Assembly: GCA_044224215.1 (NCBI GenBank)
Contig: JBGAKX010000018.1
Location: 1-50,407, forward strand
Source of the DNA: DAOMFM01 sp035429825
GTDB taxonomy: Bacteria; Acidobacteriota; Blastocatellia; UBA7656; JADIYM01
DNA: 50,407 nucleotides
Reading direction: 5' to 3'
The notes beneath the pieces are model-generated. The model searched no databases. It saw only the letters and a program-made list of their open reading frames with translations, and had not been told where the DNA came from. Below are positions 1 through 6,460 of the stretch, one piece after another; the stretch's first letter is position 1, and the number at the start of each line of letters is the position of its first letter. Both the position numbers and the translations under genes were made by a program.

Positions 1-433
1 GGTCCGTTTCCACCTCGCCCGTGACGACCGAATCGATGCACAGCGGTCCCGGCGAGCTCGAAAGATCACCGCCTGCGATCGTGACGCCATAACGGTCCGC
101 CACGGCAGCGGCGCCCGAATAGAACGCCTCGAGAAACGCGTCGTCGCACGTGTCGGGCACGGCAAGGCTGAGAAACGCGGCGCGCGGAGCCGCGCCCATG
201 GCGGCCATGTCGCTCAACGAAATTGCCAGGCTCTTTCGTCCGAGGAGATCCGCCGTCGCCCATTCGCGCCGGAAATGCACGCCTTCGACGAGAAGGTCGG
301 TCGAGACGACGGTCTCCATGCCGGGTTCCGGTCTGATCACGGCCGCGTCGTCGCCGACCCCGACGCGAACCGAGTCGGCCGGGCGAGCTACGCGCGTCCT
401 TATCGCCTGAATTCGTTCGAGCTCGCCTGACAT
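1..433 (-). CDS. thiL: Thiamine-monophosphate kinase, N-terminal part (cut by window edge)
   Basis: ThiL phosphorylates thiamine monophosphate to thiamine diphosphate with ATP, the last step of cofactor synthesis, in the cytoplasm. About 144 N-terminal residues are visible; the rest lies outside the window (the family is about 320 residues). The frame shows the family's landmarks in order: GVGDDAAVI (residues 25-33, metal/ATP-binding Asp pair), STDLLVEGVHF (44-54), SDMAAMGA (74-81) and GGDL (121-124). The ATG at 433 is preceded by a strong GGGGAGG Shine-Dalgarno sequence 8 bases upstream, which fixes the start. It lies 34 bases downstream of the aminotransferase stop on the same strand, so the two are probably co-transcribed. 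No thiamine pathway gene is visible next to it. The assignment is firm; only the C-terminus is unseen. Confidence 0.93.
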   Translation of the reverse strand, partial: MSGELERIQAIRTRVARPADSVRVGVGDDAAVIRPEPGMETVVSTDLLVEGVHFRREWATADLLGRKSLAISLSDMAAMGAAPRAAFLSLAVPDTCDDAFLEAFYSGAAAVADRYGVTIAGGDLSSSPGPLCIDSVVTGEVETD

Positions 434-467
434 TCGCACCAGCCTCCCCGCGCGGGCGGATTCCGAA

Positions 468-1637
468 TCACAGCGCCTTGCGAAGCGCTTCGAGGCCCTG
501 TTCGATGGTCTCGATGGGCAGCGAGAACGAGAACCTCAGGTGCCCTTCGCCTTCCTGACCGAAGATCACGCCCGGAAGGCACGCCACGTTGGCCCGTTCG
601 AGCAATCCGTTGGCAAGCGCCCAGCTGTCGGTGCCGAACGCCGATGCGTCGGGAAACGCGTAGAACGCTCCGGCGGGCGGCTCGACGACGAACCCCAGCT
701 GCTGAAGCCCGCCGATGAGCAGGTCGCGCCGGGCGCGATACTCGGCACGGCAGGTGTCGATGAAATCGGACGGAGTTGTCAGCGCGGCGAGTCCGGCCCA
801 TTGTGTCGGCGTCGACACGCCGTTCGTTGACGTGAGCACGAGTTTCTTCAACCCGGTGATGAACGGCTCCGGCGCGACCGCGTACCCGAGCCGCCAGCCG
901 GTCATGGCATAGGACTTCGAGAACGTGTAGCAGGTGATGGTCCGCTCGAACATTCCGGGTAGCGAAGCGATCGACACGTGCTGCTCGTCGTAGATCAGGT
1001 GCTCGTACGATTCGTCCGCGATGACCACGAGGTCCCGTTCACGGGCGACGGCTGCAACGGCTTCGAGCTCGGTCCGCGTGAAGACGATGCCGGTCGGGTT
1101 CTGGGGTGAATTCACGTAGATGGCGCGCGTCTTGTCGTTGACGGCGGCCTCGAGCGTCTCGCGGAATCCTTCCTGCCGCGCCTTGTAGGTGTTCACGCGG
1201 ACGGGGATGCCTCGCGTCAGACCGATCAGGTCCCGAACCGGCGTCCAGTAGGGCGAGAACATCAGCACTTCGTCGTGCGGATTGACCGTGCACTGGAACG
1301 CTCCGAAGAGCGCGTGCATTCCACCGGCAACGACGATGACATCCGATGGTGTGGCCGGGATCCTGTTCTCGGACGACACCTTCTCGACAAGTGCTTCAAT
1401 CAGTTGGGGGATACCACTCGAGGGGGCGTAGCGCGTCTTGTTCGCGGCGAGCGCTTCGATACATGCGTTCTTGATGAAATAGGGCGTGTTGGGGAATGGC
1501 TCGCCTCCCTCGAATTGGTAGACGTGTGTCCCGGCATCCCGCATTGCCAGGATCTTGTTCCGGACTTTCACGATCTCGGAGAAACCAACGGATCCGAGTC
1601 TGTCTGCGAGATTGAGTCTCTTTGTGTCGGGTGTCAC
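468..1637 (-). CDS. Class I/II pyridoxal-phosphate aminotransferase
   Basis: A full-length (389 aa) fold-type I aminotransferase of the aspartate/aromatic aminotransferase superfamily. The PLP-binding lysine is K241 in FSKSYAMTGWRLGY; SPQNPTG (177-183) supplies the substrate/cofactor Asn, and ADESYEHLIYD (207-217) carries the Asp that contacts the pyridine nitrogen. The C-terminal HLRFSFS segment matches the carboxylate-binding Arg region. The exact amino acid substrate cannot be told from sequence. The start is GTG at 1637, supported by GGAG 8 bases upstream; no ATG fits better. A TATAAT -10 hexamer lies upstream on the same strand. Downstream is thiL, probably in the same transcript, but no functional link is evident. 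Confidence 0.92.
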   Translation of the reverse strand: MTPDTKRLNLADRLGSVGFSEIVKVRNKILAMRDAGTHVYQFEGGEPFPNTPYFIKNACIEALAANKTRYAPSSGIPQLIEALVEKVSSENRIPATPSDVIVVAGGMHALFGAFQCTVNPHDEVLMFSPYWTPVRDLIGLTRGIPVRVNTYKARQEGFRETLEAAVNDKTRAIYVNSPQNPTGIVFTRTELEAVAAVARERDLVVIADESYEHLIYDEQHVSIASLPGMFERTITCYTFSKSYAMTGWRLGYAVAPEPFITGLKKLVLTSTNGVSTPTQWAGLAALTTPSDFIDTCRAEYRARRDLLIGGLQQLGFVVEPPAGAFYAFPDASAFGTDSWALANGLLERANVACLPGVIFGQEGEGHLRFSFSLPIETIEQGLEALRKAL

Positions 1638-1669
1638 AGGACGGTCTCCTTTGATAATTGAAGCCGAGC

Positions 1670-1675
1670 ATTATA
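1670..1675 (-). promoter_or_regulatory. -10 box of the aminotransferase-thiL promoter
   Basis: A perfect TATAAT on the minus strand, about 33 bases before the GTG start at 1637. The -35 position 17 bases upstream holds TTTCGG, a weak match to TTGACA. Confidence 0.5.
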
Positions 1676-1748
1676 CTTATGAACGCCCGCGACCGAAATG
1701 GGCGAGCCGGTCAGGCTGATTCCGCGTGTTGGCCGGAAAGAAAACATG

Positions 1749-1754
1749 TACAAT
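1749..1754 (+). promoter_or_regulatory. Candidate -10 box for the response regulator gene
   Basis: TACAAT on the plus strand, about 55 bases before the ATG at 1809, directly preceded by TG. No convincing -35 hexamer is present at 17 bases. It lies in the divergent gap between the aminotransferase and this gene. Confidence 0.4.
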
Positions 1755-1808
1755 CTCGCCGTCCCCAGAAAATCTGTCCACAGTGCGTGAGTTCAGGGAG
1801 GGCCCGGG

Positions 1809-2756
1809 ATGAAGCGGGTACTGATCGCGGACGATAGCGTCGCAGCCCGGAAGTCCATTCAGACCGTTCTCGAAGCGGCCGGCATCGAGGTCGTCGCCGT
1901 TGGCAACGGCGACCTGGCGTTGTCCAGGCTGCGCGAGGTCGATCCCGACATTGTCCTTCTTGACGCCATCATGCCCGGACGGTCCGGCTACGAAGTGTGC
2001 CGCGAGATCAAGGACGATCCCGCGAACACCAAGCTGCCGGTTGTGCTGATCACGACCGAATTCGAACCGTACGACGAACAGGCCGCGGGGACGGCCGGCG
2101 CGGACGGGCACGTTCTGAAGCCGATCGATTCTGCCGGCATCTCGATGTTGCAGAAGGTCTGGGCCCGATTTGCCGCGAGCGACACGGATTCGCTCGAGGC
2201 GCCGCCGGGGGATTCGCCCGCGCCGGCGCCGCAGCAGTTTCCAGGCCCGGAGAGCTTCATCACGGGGACGATGAAGGCGCCGATGCTCGACGAGGTTGCC
2301 GATACGGTGCCGGCCGGAACCGGCCGTCGCCGACCGTCGTCGTCGCTGCAGGGGATGATTGCGCGGCCCCGGCCCGAAAGCTGGAACAGCCCGTTGCCGG
2401 ACCACGTCGTCGACGAGAATCCGCAGGGTCGTGACGAAGTGTCCGCGTCGGGTCGCGTCGCGACGACCGAGAACCTGGACATCGAAATCGCGAACGAGAT
2501 GGAAGCGAGCGTGGGCAGCGGGCCCGAGGCGATCGGGTCGATCTCGATCGATGACCTGCACTCGACCAGCAAGCGGTGTCCTTCGTGCAATGCGGCGCTC
2601 GTGTCGGGCGATATCTTCTGCATCGCATGCGGAATGATGGTGCTGGTGACGTCGGCTGAGCAGGGCGACGTGCCGCCGAGCGTGTTCTGCACGGGATGCG
2701 GGCAGGAGATCATTCCTGGCGAGATCTTCTGCGTGTCGTGCGGGGCGGTGATCTGA
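1809..2756 (+). CDS. Response regulator with CheY-like receiver and C-terminal double zinc ribbons
   Basis: 315 aa. Residues 1-120 form a CheY-like receiver domain: acidic pair D8/D9, phospho-acceptor D52 in LLDAIMPG, conserved Thr in VLITTEF (79-85) and K104 in VLKPID. About 130 residues of Pro/Gly/Ser-rich linker follow. The last 65 residues hold two CxxC...CxxC ribbons (CPSC...CIACG and CTGC...CVSCG), probably one Zn each. There is no DNA-binding, GGDEF or other recognised output domain, so it is not an ordinary transcription regulator; it may work through protein-protein contact. No histidine kinase is adjacent; the nearest is at 39299. The start is supported by GGGAGG 7 bases upstream. 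A related set of four ribbons occurs in the protein at 30856, suggesting a shared module in this organism. Confidence 0.88.
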   Translation: MKRVLIADDSVAARKSIQTVLEAAGIEVVAVGNGDLALSRLREVDPDIVLLDAIMPGRSGYEVCREIKDDPANTKLPVVLITTEFEPYDEQAAGTAGADGHVLKPIDSAGISMLQKVWARFAASDTDSLEAPPGDSPAPAPQQFPGPESFITGTMKAPMLDEVADTVPAGTGRRRPSSSLQGMIARPRPESWNSPLPDHVVDENPQGRDEVSASGRVATTENLDIEIANEMEASVGSGPEAIGSISIDDLHSTSKRCPSCNAALVSGDIFCIACGMMVLVTSAEQGDVPPSVFCTGCGQEIIPGEIFCVSCGAVI

Positions 2757-2783
2757 GGGCTTGGTAGCTTGCCGTTGCTGGCG

Positions 2784-2875
2784 AAAGCGCCGTCGCGCCC
2801 TTCGGGCTTGCCTGCGCACTCCAAACGCGCGTAGTCCCTTGGACTGCGCCGGCAAACGAAGTGCGACGGCGCTTT
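2784..2875. repeat. Long inverted repeat enclosing smaller hairpins between convergent genes
   Basis: A perfect 13-base inverted repeat (aaagcgccgtcgc at 2784-2796, its complement at 2863-2875) closes a 66-base interior. The interior holds GCCC-TTC-GGGC (2798-2808), an 11-base near-complementary pair TTGCCTGCGCA / TGCGCCGGCAA, and an AGTCC/GGACT hairpin competing with it. It sits between the convergent stops at 2756 and 2917. It could be a bidirectional terminator, though there is no T-tract, or a palindromic repeat element of the REP/BIME kind. Confidence 0.6.
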
Positions 2876-2916
2876 GACCGAGCCCGGCCCTGGGTCAAAG
2901 CTTGCTCGATCACGGC

Positions 2917-4107
2917 CTAGTCCGCCGACGCACCCGTAGTGGACATGTCTTCGCGCAGACGGCTGACGACATCCGGCAGCGTCGCCAACACGTAGTCGAC
3001 CTCAGCGTCCGTGTTCGACTCGGCCAGCGAGAACCTCAGGCTGCCGTGAATCAGCTCCCGATCGATCCCAATCGCCACCAGCACGTGGCTCGGCTCGAGC
3101 GATCCGGACGAACACGCCGCGCCGGTCGCGACACAGATCCCCTTCAGATCCAACGAGATAAGCAGCCCTTCGCCGGCAACGTCGCGGAAACTTGCGTTCA
3201 GGATGTGCGGTACTCTGTGTGCTGGATCGCCGTTCACCGTGACACCCGGGACCGTCCGAATCAGCTCCTCCTCGAGACGATCGCGAAGTCCGGCGACTTT
3301 CACCATCCGATGCGCGAGCCGCTCGCGCGCGAGCCGACACGCAGCGCCGAGACCGACAATCAGGGGGACCGCCTCCGTTCCGGGTCGGCGGCCGCGCTCC
3401 TGGTGGCCGCCGTACTGCCGCTGGTGCAACCGGATCCCCTTGCGGACGAACAGCGCGCCAACGCCTTTGGGAGCGTGCAACTTGTGACCGGCGATCGAGA
3501 GCAGGTCCACGCCAAGCTCCCGCACGTCGACGTGGATCTTTCCAACCGACTGTACTGCGTCCGTGTGGAGGTGCAGGTGGTTCTGTCCGGCGTCACGCCG
3601 CTCGCGCACCGTCGCACCGATCTCGCCAATCGGCTGGATCGTCCCGATCTCGTTGTTGACGTGCATCACCGACACGAGCACCGTGTCGTCCCGGATTGCC
3701 GACCGCACGTCGTCCGCCGACACGACGCCGCCACGAGAGACGGGCACATGGGTGACGTCCCAGCCGCGTTCTGCGAGCTCAGCGCAGGCCTTCAGAACTG
3801 CGGGGTGTTCGATCTCGGTCGTGACGACGTGGCGTCCCCACTGTGCGTGCTCCTCGGCGATGCCGATGACGGCGAGATTGTCGGCCTCCGTTCCACCCGA
3901 CAGGAAACAGATCTCGTTCTGGTCCGCGCCGATCAGTTCTGCAACGCTCCGTCGCGCGGTCGCGATGGCCTTCTTGCTCTGCTGACCGTAATAGTGAAGC
4001 GAGGACGCGTTCCCATACAGCTCCGAAAAATAGGGAAGCATCGCCGCGACGACGTCGGGGTCGACCGCCGTCGTGGCGCTGTTATCAAAGTAGACGCGTT
4101 TCGTCAT
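2917..4107 (-). CDS. Cysteine desulfurase (NifS/IscS family, group I)
   Basis: A PLP enzyme that removes sulfur from cysteine as an enzyme-bound persulfide for Fe-S clusters, tRNA thiolation or other sulfur needs. 396 aa, the usual size. It opens with VYFDNSATT (5-13); the PLP lysine is K209 in SIAGHKLHAPKG; the catalytic loop is ATGAACSSGSLEPSHVL (327-343) with C332. The loop has the group I (NifS/IscS) form. No IscU, IscA, SufBDC or tRNA thiolase gene is adjacent, so its sulfur acceptor is unknown. It is the last gene of the minus-strand run phoH-ybeY-coiled coil-desulfurase, 18 bases from its neighbour. ATG start at 4107. Confidence 0.93.
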   Translation of the reverse strand: MTKRVYFDNSATTAVDPDVVAAMLPYFSELYGNASSLHYYGQQSKKAIATARRSVAELIGADQNEICFLSGGTEADNLAVIGIAEEHAQWGRHVVTTEIEHPAVLKACAELAERGWDVTHVPVSRGGVVSADDVRSAIRDDTVLVSVMHVNNEIGTIQPIGEIGATVRERRDAGQNHLHLHTDAVQSVGKIHVDVRELGVDLLSIAGHKLHAPKGVGALFVRKGIRLHQRQYGGHQERGRRPGTEAVPLIVGLGAACRLARERLAHRMVKVAGLRDRLEEELIRTVPGVTVNGDPAHRVPHILNASFRDVAGEGLLISLDLKGICVATGAACSSGSLEPSHVLVAIGIDRELIHGSLRFSLAESNTDAEVDYVLATLPDVVSRLREDMSTTGASAD

Positions 4108-4125
4108 GCTCGTTGCACTCTCGAC

Positions 4126-4773
4126 CTACTCGTTCGGATTCGTGTCGGCGGCGCCATCGTCGCGCGGGGCGGGTTCGGGCGAGGGAGGGGAATTCGGCTC
4201 CTCATCCGGCGCATCCACCTGCGTGTAGTCGATCTTGAGCCGGCGCCGCAGCTTCTCGGCGACCTGCTCGGTCTGGCTGATCTGAAGGTCGAGATTCGAC
4301 AGCTGTTCGGTCGCCTCGGACTCCGCCGACTGCGCGGCGTCAAGATCGCGCTCGAGCTCCCGTCGAATCCGGTCCTCGTTCGCCTGGCGGTCCAGACCGG
4401 CTGCGTAGATCAACTCGGCCTGGACGTTCGAAAGCCGGTACCGCGCGTCGTCCTCGTTTCCCTGGGCGGTACGCAGCTTTGCCTTGACGTCATCGCGCAG
4501 CTTGCGAAGCCGGTCGAGCTCCTGATTCACGAGCTGCAGCCGCGCCACGTTCGCGTTGAACGTCGTGACGTCGAATTTTGGCCGGTCCGCCAGCGACGCA
4601 CGAAGACCTGCGATCTGAGCTGTGAGCGCCTGTATGTCGCGGCGCATCGCCTCGATTTCAACAACCGTGGTGCTCGCCGCGGCAGTGCGGGGTTTGCCGG
4701 CGGACGTGGGCTGCGCGGGTTGGGGTCCCTGACCCGCCACCAAAAAGAGCAGCAGAAGCGGAGCCGTAATCAT
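4126..4773 (-). CDS. Exported coiled-coil protein of unknown function
   Basis: 215 aa from the ATG at 4773, which has GGAGG 7-8 bases upstream; an upstream in-frame TTG at 4788 would overlap that ribosome site and is less likely. The N-terminus MITAPLLLLFLVAG is a short hydrophobic signal-like segment. Residues of about 45-190 are heptad-like, rich in Leu, Arg, Glu, Ala and Asp (for example LVNQELDRLRKLRDDVKAKL), predicting a long coiled coil; the tail is Pro/Glu/Asp-rich. I recognise no family. It lies between ybeY and the desulfurase gene on the same strand, with short gaps. It may be a periplasmic structural or scaffolding protein; this is inference. Confidence 0.75.
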   Translation of the reverse strand: MITAPLLLLFLVAGQGPQPAQPTSAGKPRTAAASTTVVEIEAMRRDIQALTAQIAGLRASLADRPKFDVTTFNANVARLQLVNQELDRLRKLRDDVKAKLRTAQGNEDDARYRLSNVQAELIYAAGLDRQANEDRIRRELERDLDAAQSAESEATEQLSNLDLQISQTEQVAEKLRRRLKIDYTQVDAPDEEPNSPPSPEPAPRDDGAADTNPNE

Positions 4774-4809
4774 CGACGAGGCCTCCAAGCAAGAGTGTTC
4801 TGAAACAGT

Positions 4810-5256
4810 CTATAACGTCCCGCCGCCGCCTGGGTTCGACGAATCGCCCCGAATGAGCCGCCGCCTCAGTTTGCGCTCGATCGCCTCCATCTCGCCATTG
4901 TCGGTCTCGTGGTCGAATCCGCACACGTGAAGCGTGCCGTGCAGCGTGAGGAGCTCGAGCTCGTGCTGCAGGGAATGGCCGCGTTCGGATGCCTGCGCTC
5001 GCGCCCGGTCGACGGAGATCGCGATGTCGCCGATCGGGCCGTCGTCCTCGTCATAGACGAACGACAGCACGTCGGTCGGACGGTCCTTGCCGCGATACAC
5101 CTTGTTGAGCGTCCGCAGGAACCGGTCGTTCGAAACAGTCAGGGTGACGGGCGCGCCAGCCTTGCCAACATACGTCAGCGCCCCGTCGGCGACCTCGCAC
5201 AACCGTTTCCGGTCGATCGCGAATCGCCGCTGGCGATTGAGCACTTCGATGGCCAT
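4810..5256 (-). CDS. ybeY: Endoribonuclease YbeY (rRNA maturation factor)
   Basis: A zinc-dependent single-strand endoribonuclease needed for 16S rRNA 3' processing and ribosome quality control. 148 aa, the normal size. The signature H-x3-H-x5-H is LHGTLHVCGFDHE, with Zn ligands H106, H110 and H116. The preceding segment NKVYRGKDRPTDVLSF (51-66) is the family's conserved block, and GDIAIS follows. The start ATG is 5 bases after the phoH stop, the classic phoH-ybeY pairing seen across bacteria. Confidence 0.95.
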   Translation of the reverse strand: MAIEVLNRQRRFAIDRKRLCEVADGALTYVGKAGAPVTLTVSNDRFLRTLNKVYRGKDRPTDVLSFVYDEDDGPIGDIAISVDRARAQASERGHSLQHELELLTLHGTLHVCGFDHETDNGEMEAIERKLRRRLIRGDSSNPGGGGTL

Positions 5257-5261
5257 GGGTA

Positions 5262-6245
5262 CTACGGAGCGCCTTCGAAGCTCTTCTTCGTGTGTTCGTC
5301 GTACGCCCGAATGATCATCTGCACGAGTTGATGGCGCACGACGTCCTTGTCGTTGAAGTAGATGAAGTCGATGCCGTCGATTCCGCGGATGATCCGTTCC
5401 GCCTCGACCAGTCCCGACCGGCGCCCGGACGGGAGATCGATCTGCGTGACGTCGCCGGTGATCACGGCCTTTGACCCGAAACCAATGCGCGTCAGAAACA
5501 TCTTCATCTGTTCCGACGTCGTGTTCTGGGCTTCGTCGAGAATGATGAACGCGTCCGACAGCGTACGACCGCGCATGAACGCGAGCGGTGCGATCTCCAC
5601 GACGCGCTTTTCGAGCAGCTTCGTCATCTTCTCGAAATCGACGAGGTCGAACAGCGCGTCGTACAGGGGTCGCAGGTACGGATCCACCTTCTCCTGCAGA
5701 TCACCGGGCAGAAATCCGAGCTTCTCGCCCGCTTCGACCGCGGGGCGCGCGAGAACGATCCGGTTCACGCGCTTTGCCCACAGGGCCTGCACCGCCATTG
5801 CCACGGCGAGATAGGTCTTGCCCGTCCCCGCGGGGCCGATGCCAAAGACGACGTCGTGCGATTCGATCGCCTCTACATACCGGCGCTGATTCGCCGAGCG
5901 AGCCGTTACCTGCTTCTTGCCGGTCGGATTGATCCGGCTGCTGGTCATGTGTGCCTGCAGCGAATAAGCGCGGTCCTCGGCAATCTGCTTGAAGGCCGAT
6001 TTCAGTTCGGCGTTCGAGATCTTGCGACCCTGGCCGACAAGCGCGCTGTAGTCTTCGACGATCCGTTGAACGACGTCGACGTCCTGCTCGTCGCCTTCGA
6101 TCACGATGTCGTTGCCGCGAACGGTCACGCGGACGCTCAGCAGCTCTTCGAGGGTCTTGAGGTTCTCGTCGTACGGCCCAAACAGGTTTTCGATGCCACG
6201 GTCAGGGAGAACGATCTTTCGCAGGATCGCGTTCTTGTCCGACAT
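5262..6245 (-). CDS. phoH: PhoH-family ATPase
   Basis: A cytoplasmic P-loop ATPase/helicase-like protein (327 aa) of the PhoH/PhoL family, often co-occurring with ybeY and linked to RNA metabolism. An N-terminal KH-like region (about 1-100) precedes the ATPase domain. Walker A is GPAGTGKT (137-144), Walker B FIILDEAQN (233-241), followed by the sensor region ITGDVTQIDLP and SGL. The ATG at 6245 has a very strong GAGGAGG 4 bases upstream. It heads the operon phoH-ybeY-coiled coil-cysteine desulfurase; a TTGACA-containing promoter lies upstream. Confidence 0.95.
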   Translation of the reverse strand: MSDKNAILRKIVLPDRGIENLFGPYDENLKTLEELLSVRVTVRGNDIVIEGDEQDVDVVQRIVEDYSALVGQGRKISNAELKSAFKQIAEDRAYSLQAHMTSSRINPTGKKQVTARSANQRRYVEAIESHDVVFGIGPAGTGKTYLAVAMAVQALWAKRVNRIVLARPAVEAGEKLGFLPGDLQEKVDPYLRPLYDALFDLVDFEKMTKLLEKRVVEIAPLAFMRGRTLSDAFIILDEAQNTTSEQMKMFLTRIGFGSKAVITGDVTQIDLPSGRRSGLVEAERIIRGIDGIDFIYFNDKDVVRHQLVQMIIRAYDEHTKKSFEGAP

Positions 6246-6270
6246 AACCCTCCTCGGTGCGCTCGGGCGA

Positions 6271-6300
6271 AACCTACACCTCGCAATTGAAGAGTGTCAA
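6271..6300 (-). promoter_or_regulatory. Promoter of the phoH-ybeY operon
   Basis: A perfect TTGACA -35 (6300-6295, minus strand), an 18-base spacer, then TAGGTT (6276-6271), which keeps the three most conserved -10 positions. It ends 26 bases before the phoH ATG. Confidence 0.55.
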
Positions 6301-6332
6301 CGCAGCGCGTGATAGCCGCCGCCGCCCGGCTT

Positions 6333-6341
6333 TGCTAGAAT
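6333..6341 (+). promoter_or_regulatory. Extended -10 promoter of the propeller/vWA/TPR operon
   Basis: TGCTAGAAT (TG-n-TAGAAT) on the plus strand; the same nine bases precede the ispB-like gene at 29671. No clear -35. It would give a leader of roughly 110 bases before the ATG at 6461. Confidence 0.5.
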
Positions 6342-6350
6342 CGCCGCGCT

Positions 6351-6375
6351 CAACCAAGCCACCTGCGGTTGGTTG
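6351..6375 (+). promoter_or_regulatory. Hairpin in the predicted 5' leader of the operon
   Basis: CAACCAA (6351-6357) pairs with TTGGTTG (6369-6375), a perfect 7-base stem with an 11-base loop just after the predicted transcription start. It could be a leader structure, or chance. Confidence 0.3.
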
Positions 6376-6460
6376 CCCGCATCAGAGCGTTGGCCCAAAT
6401 CCGACACGGCCGCGGACCATCCGATTCGTTCAATTCTTTAACTTCCCAGCGAGGGCTCGA

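Noticed and set aside
2902..4803. 633-codon open frame on the plus strand
   Set aside because: It lies opposite the cysteine desulfurase and coiled-coil genes, has no protein motif and an Arg/Asp/Val-rich composition typical of antisense frames in GC-rich DNA.
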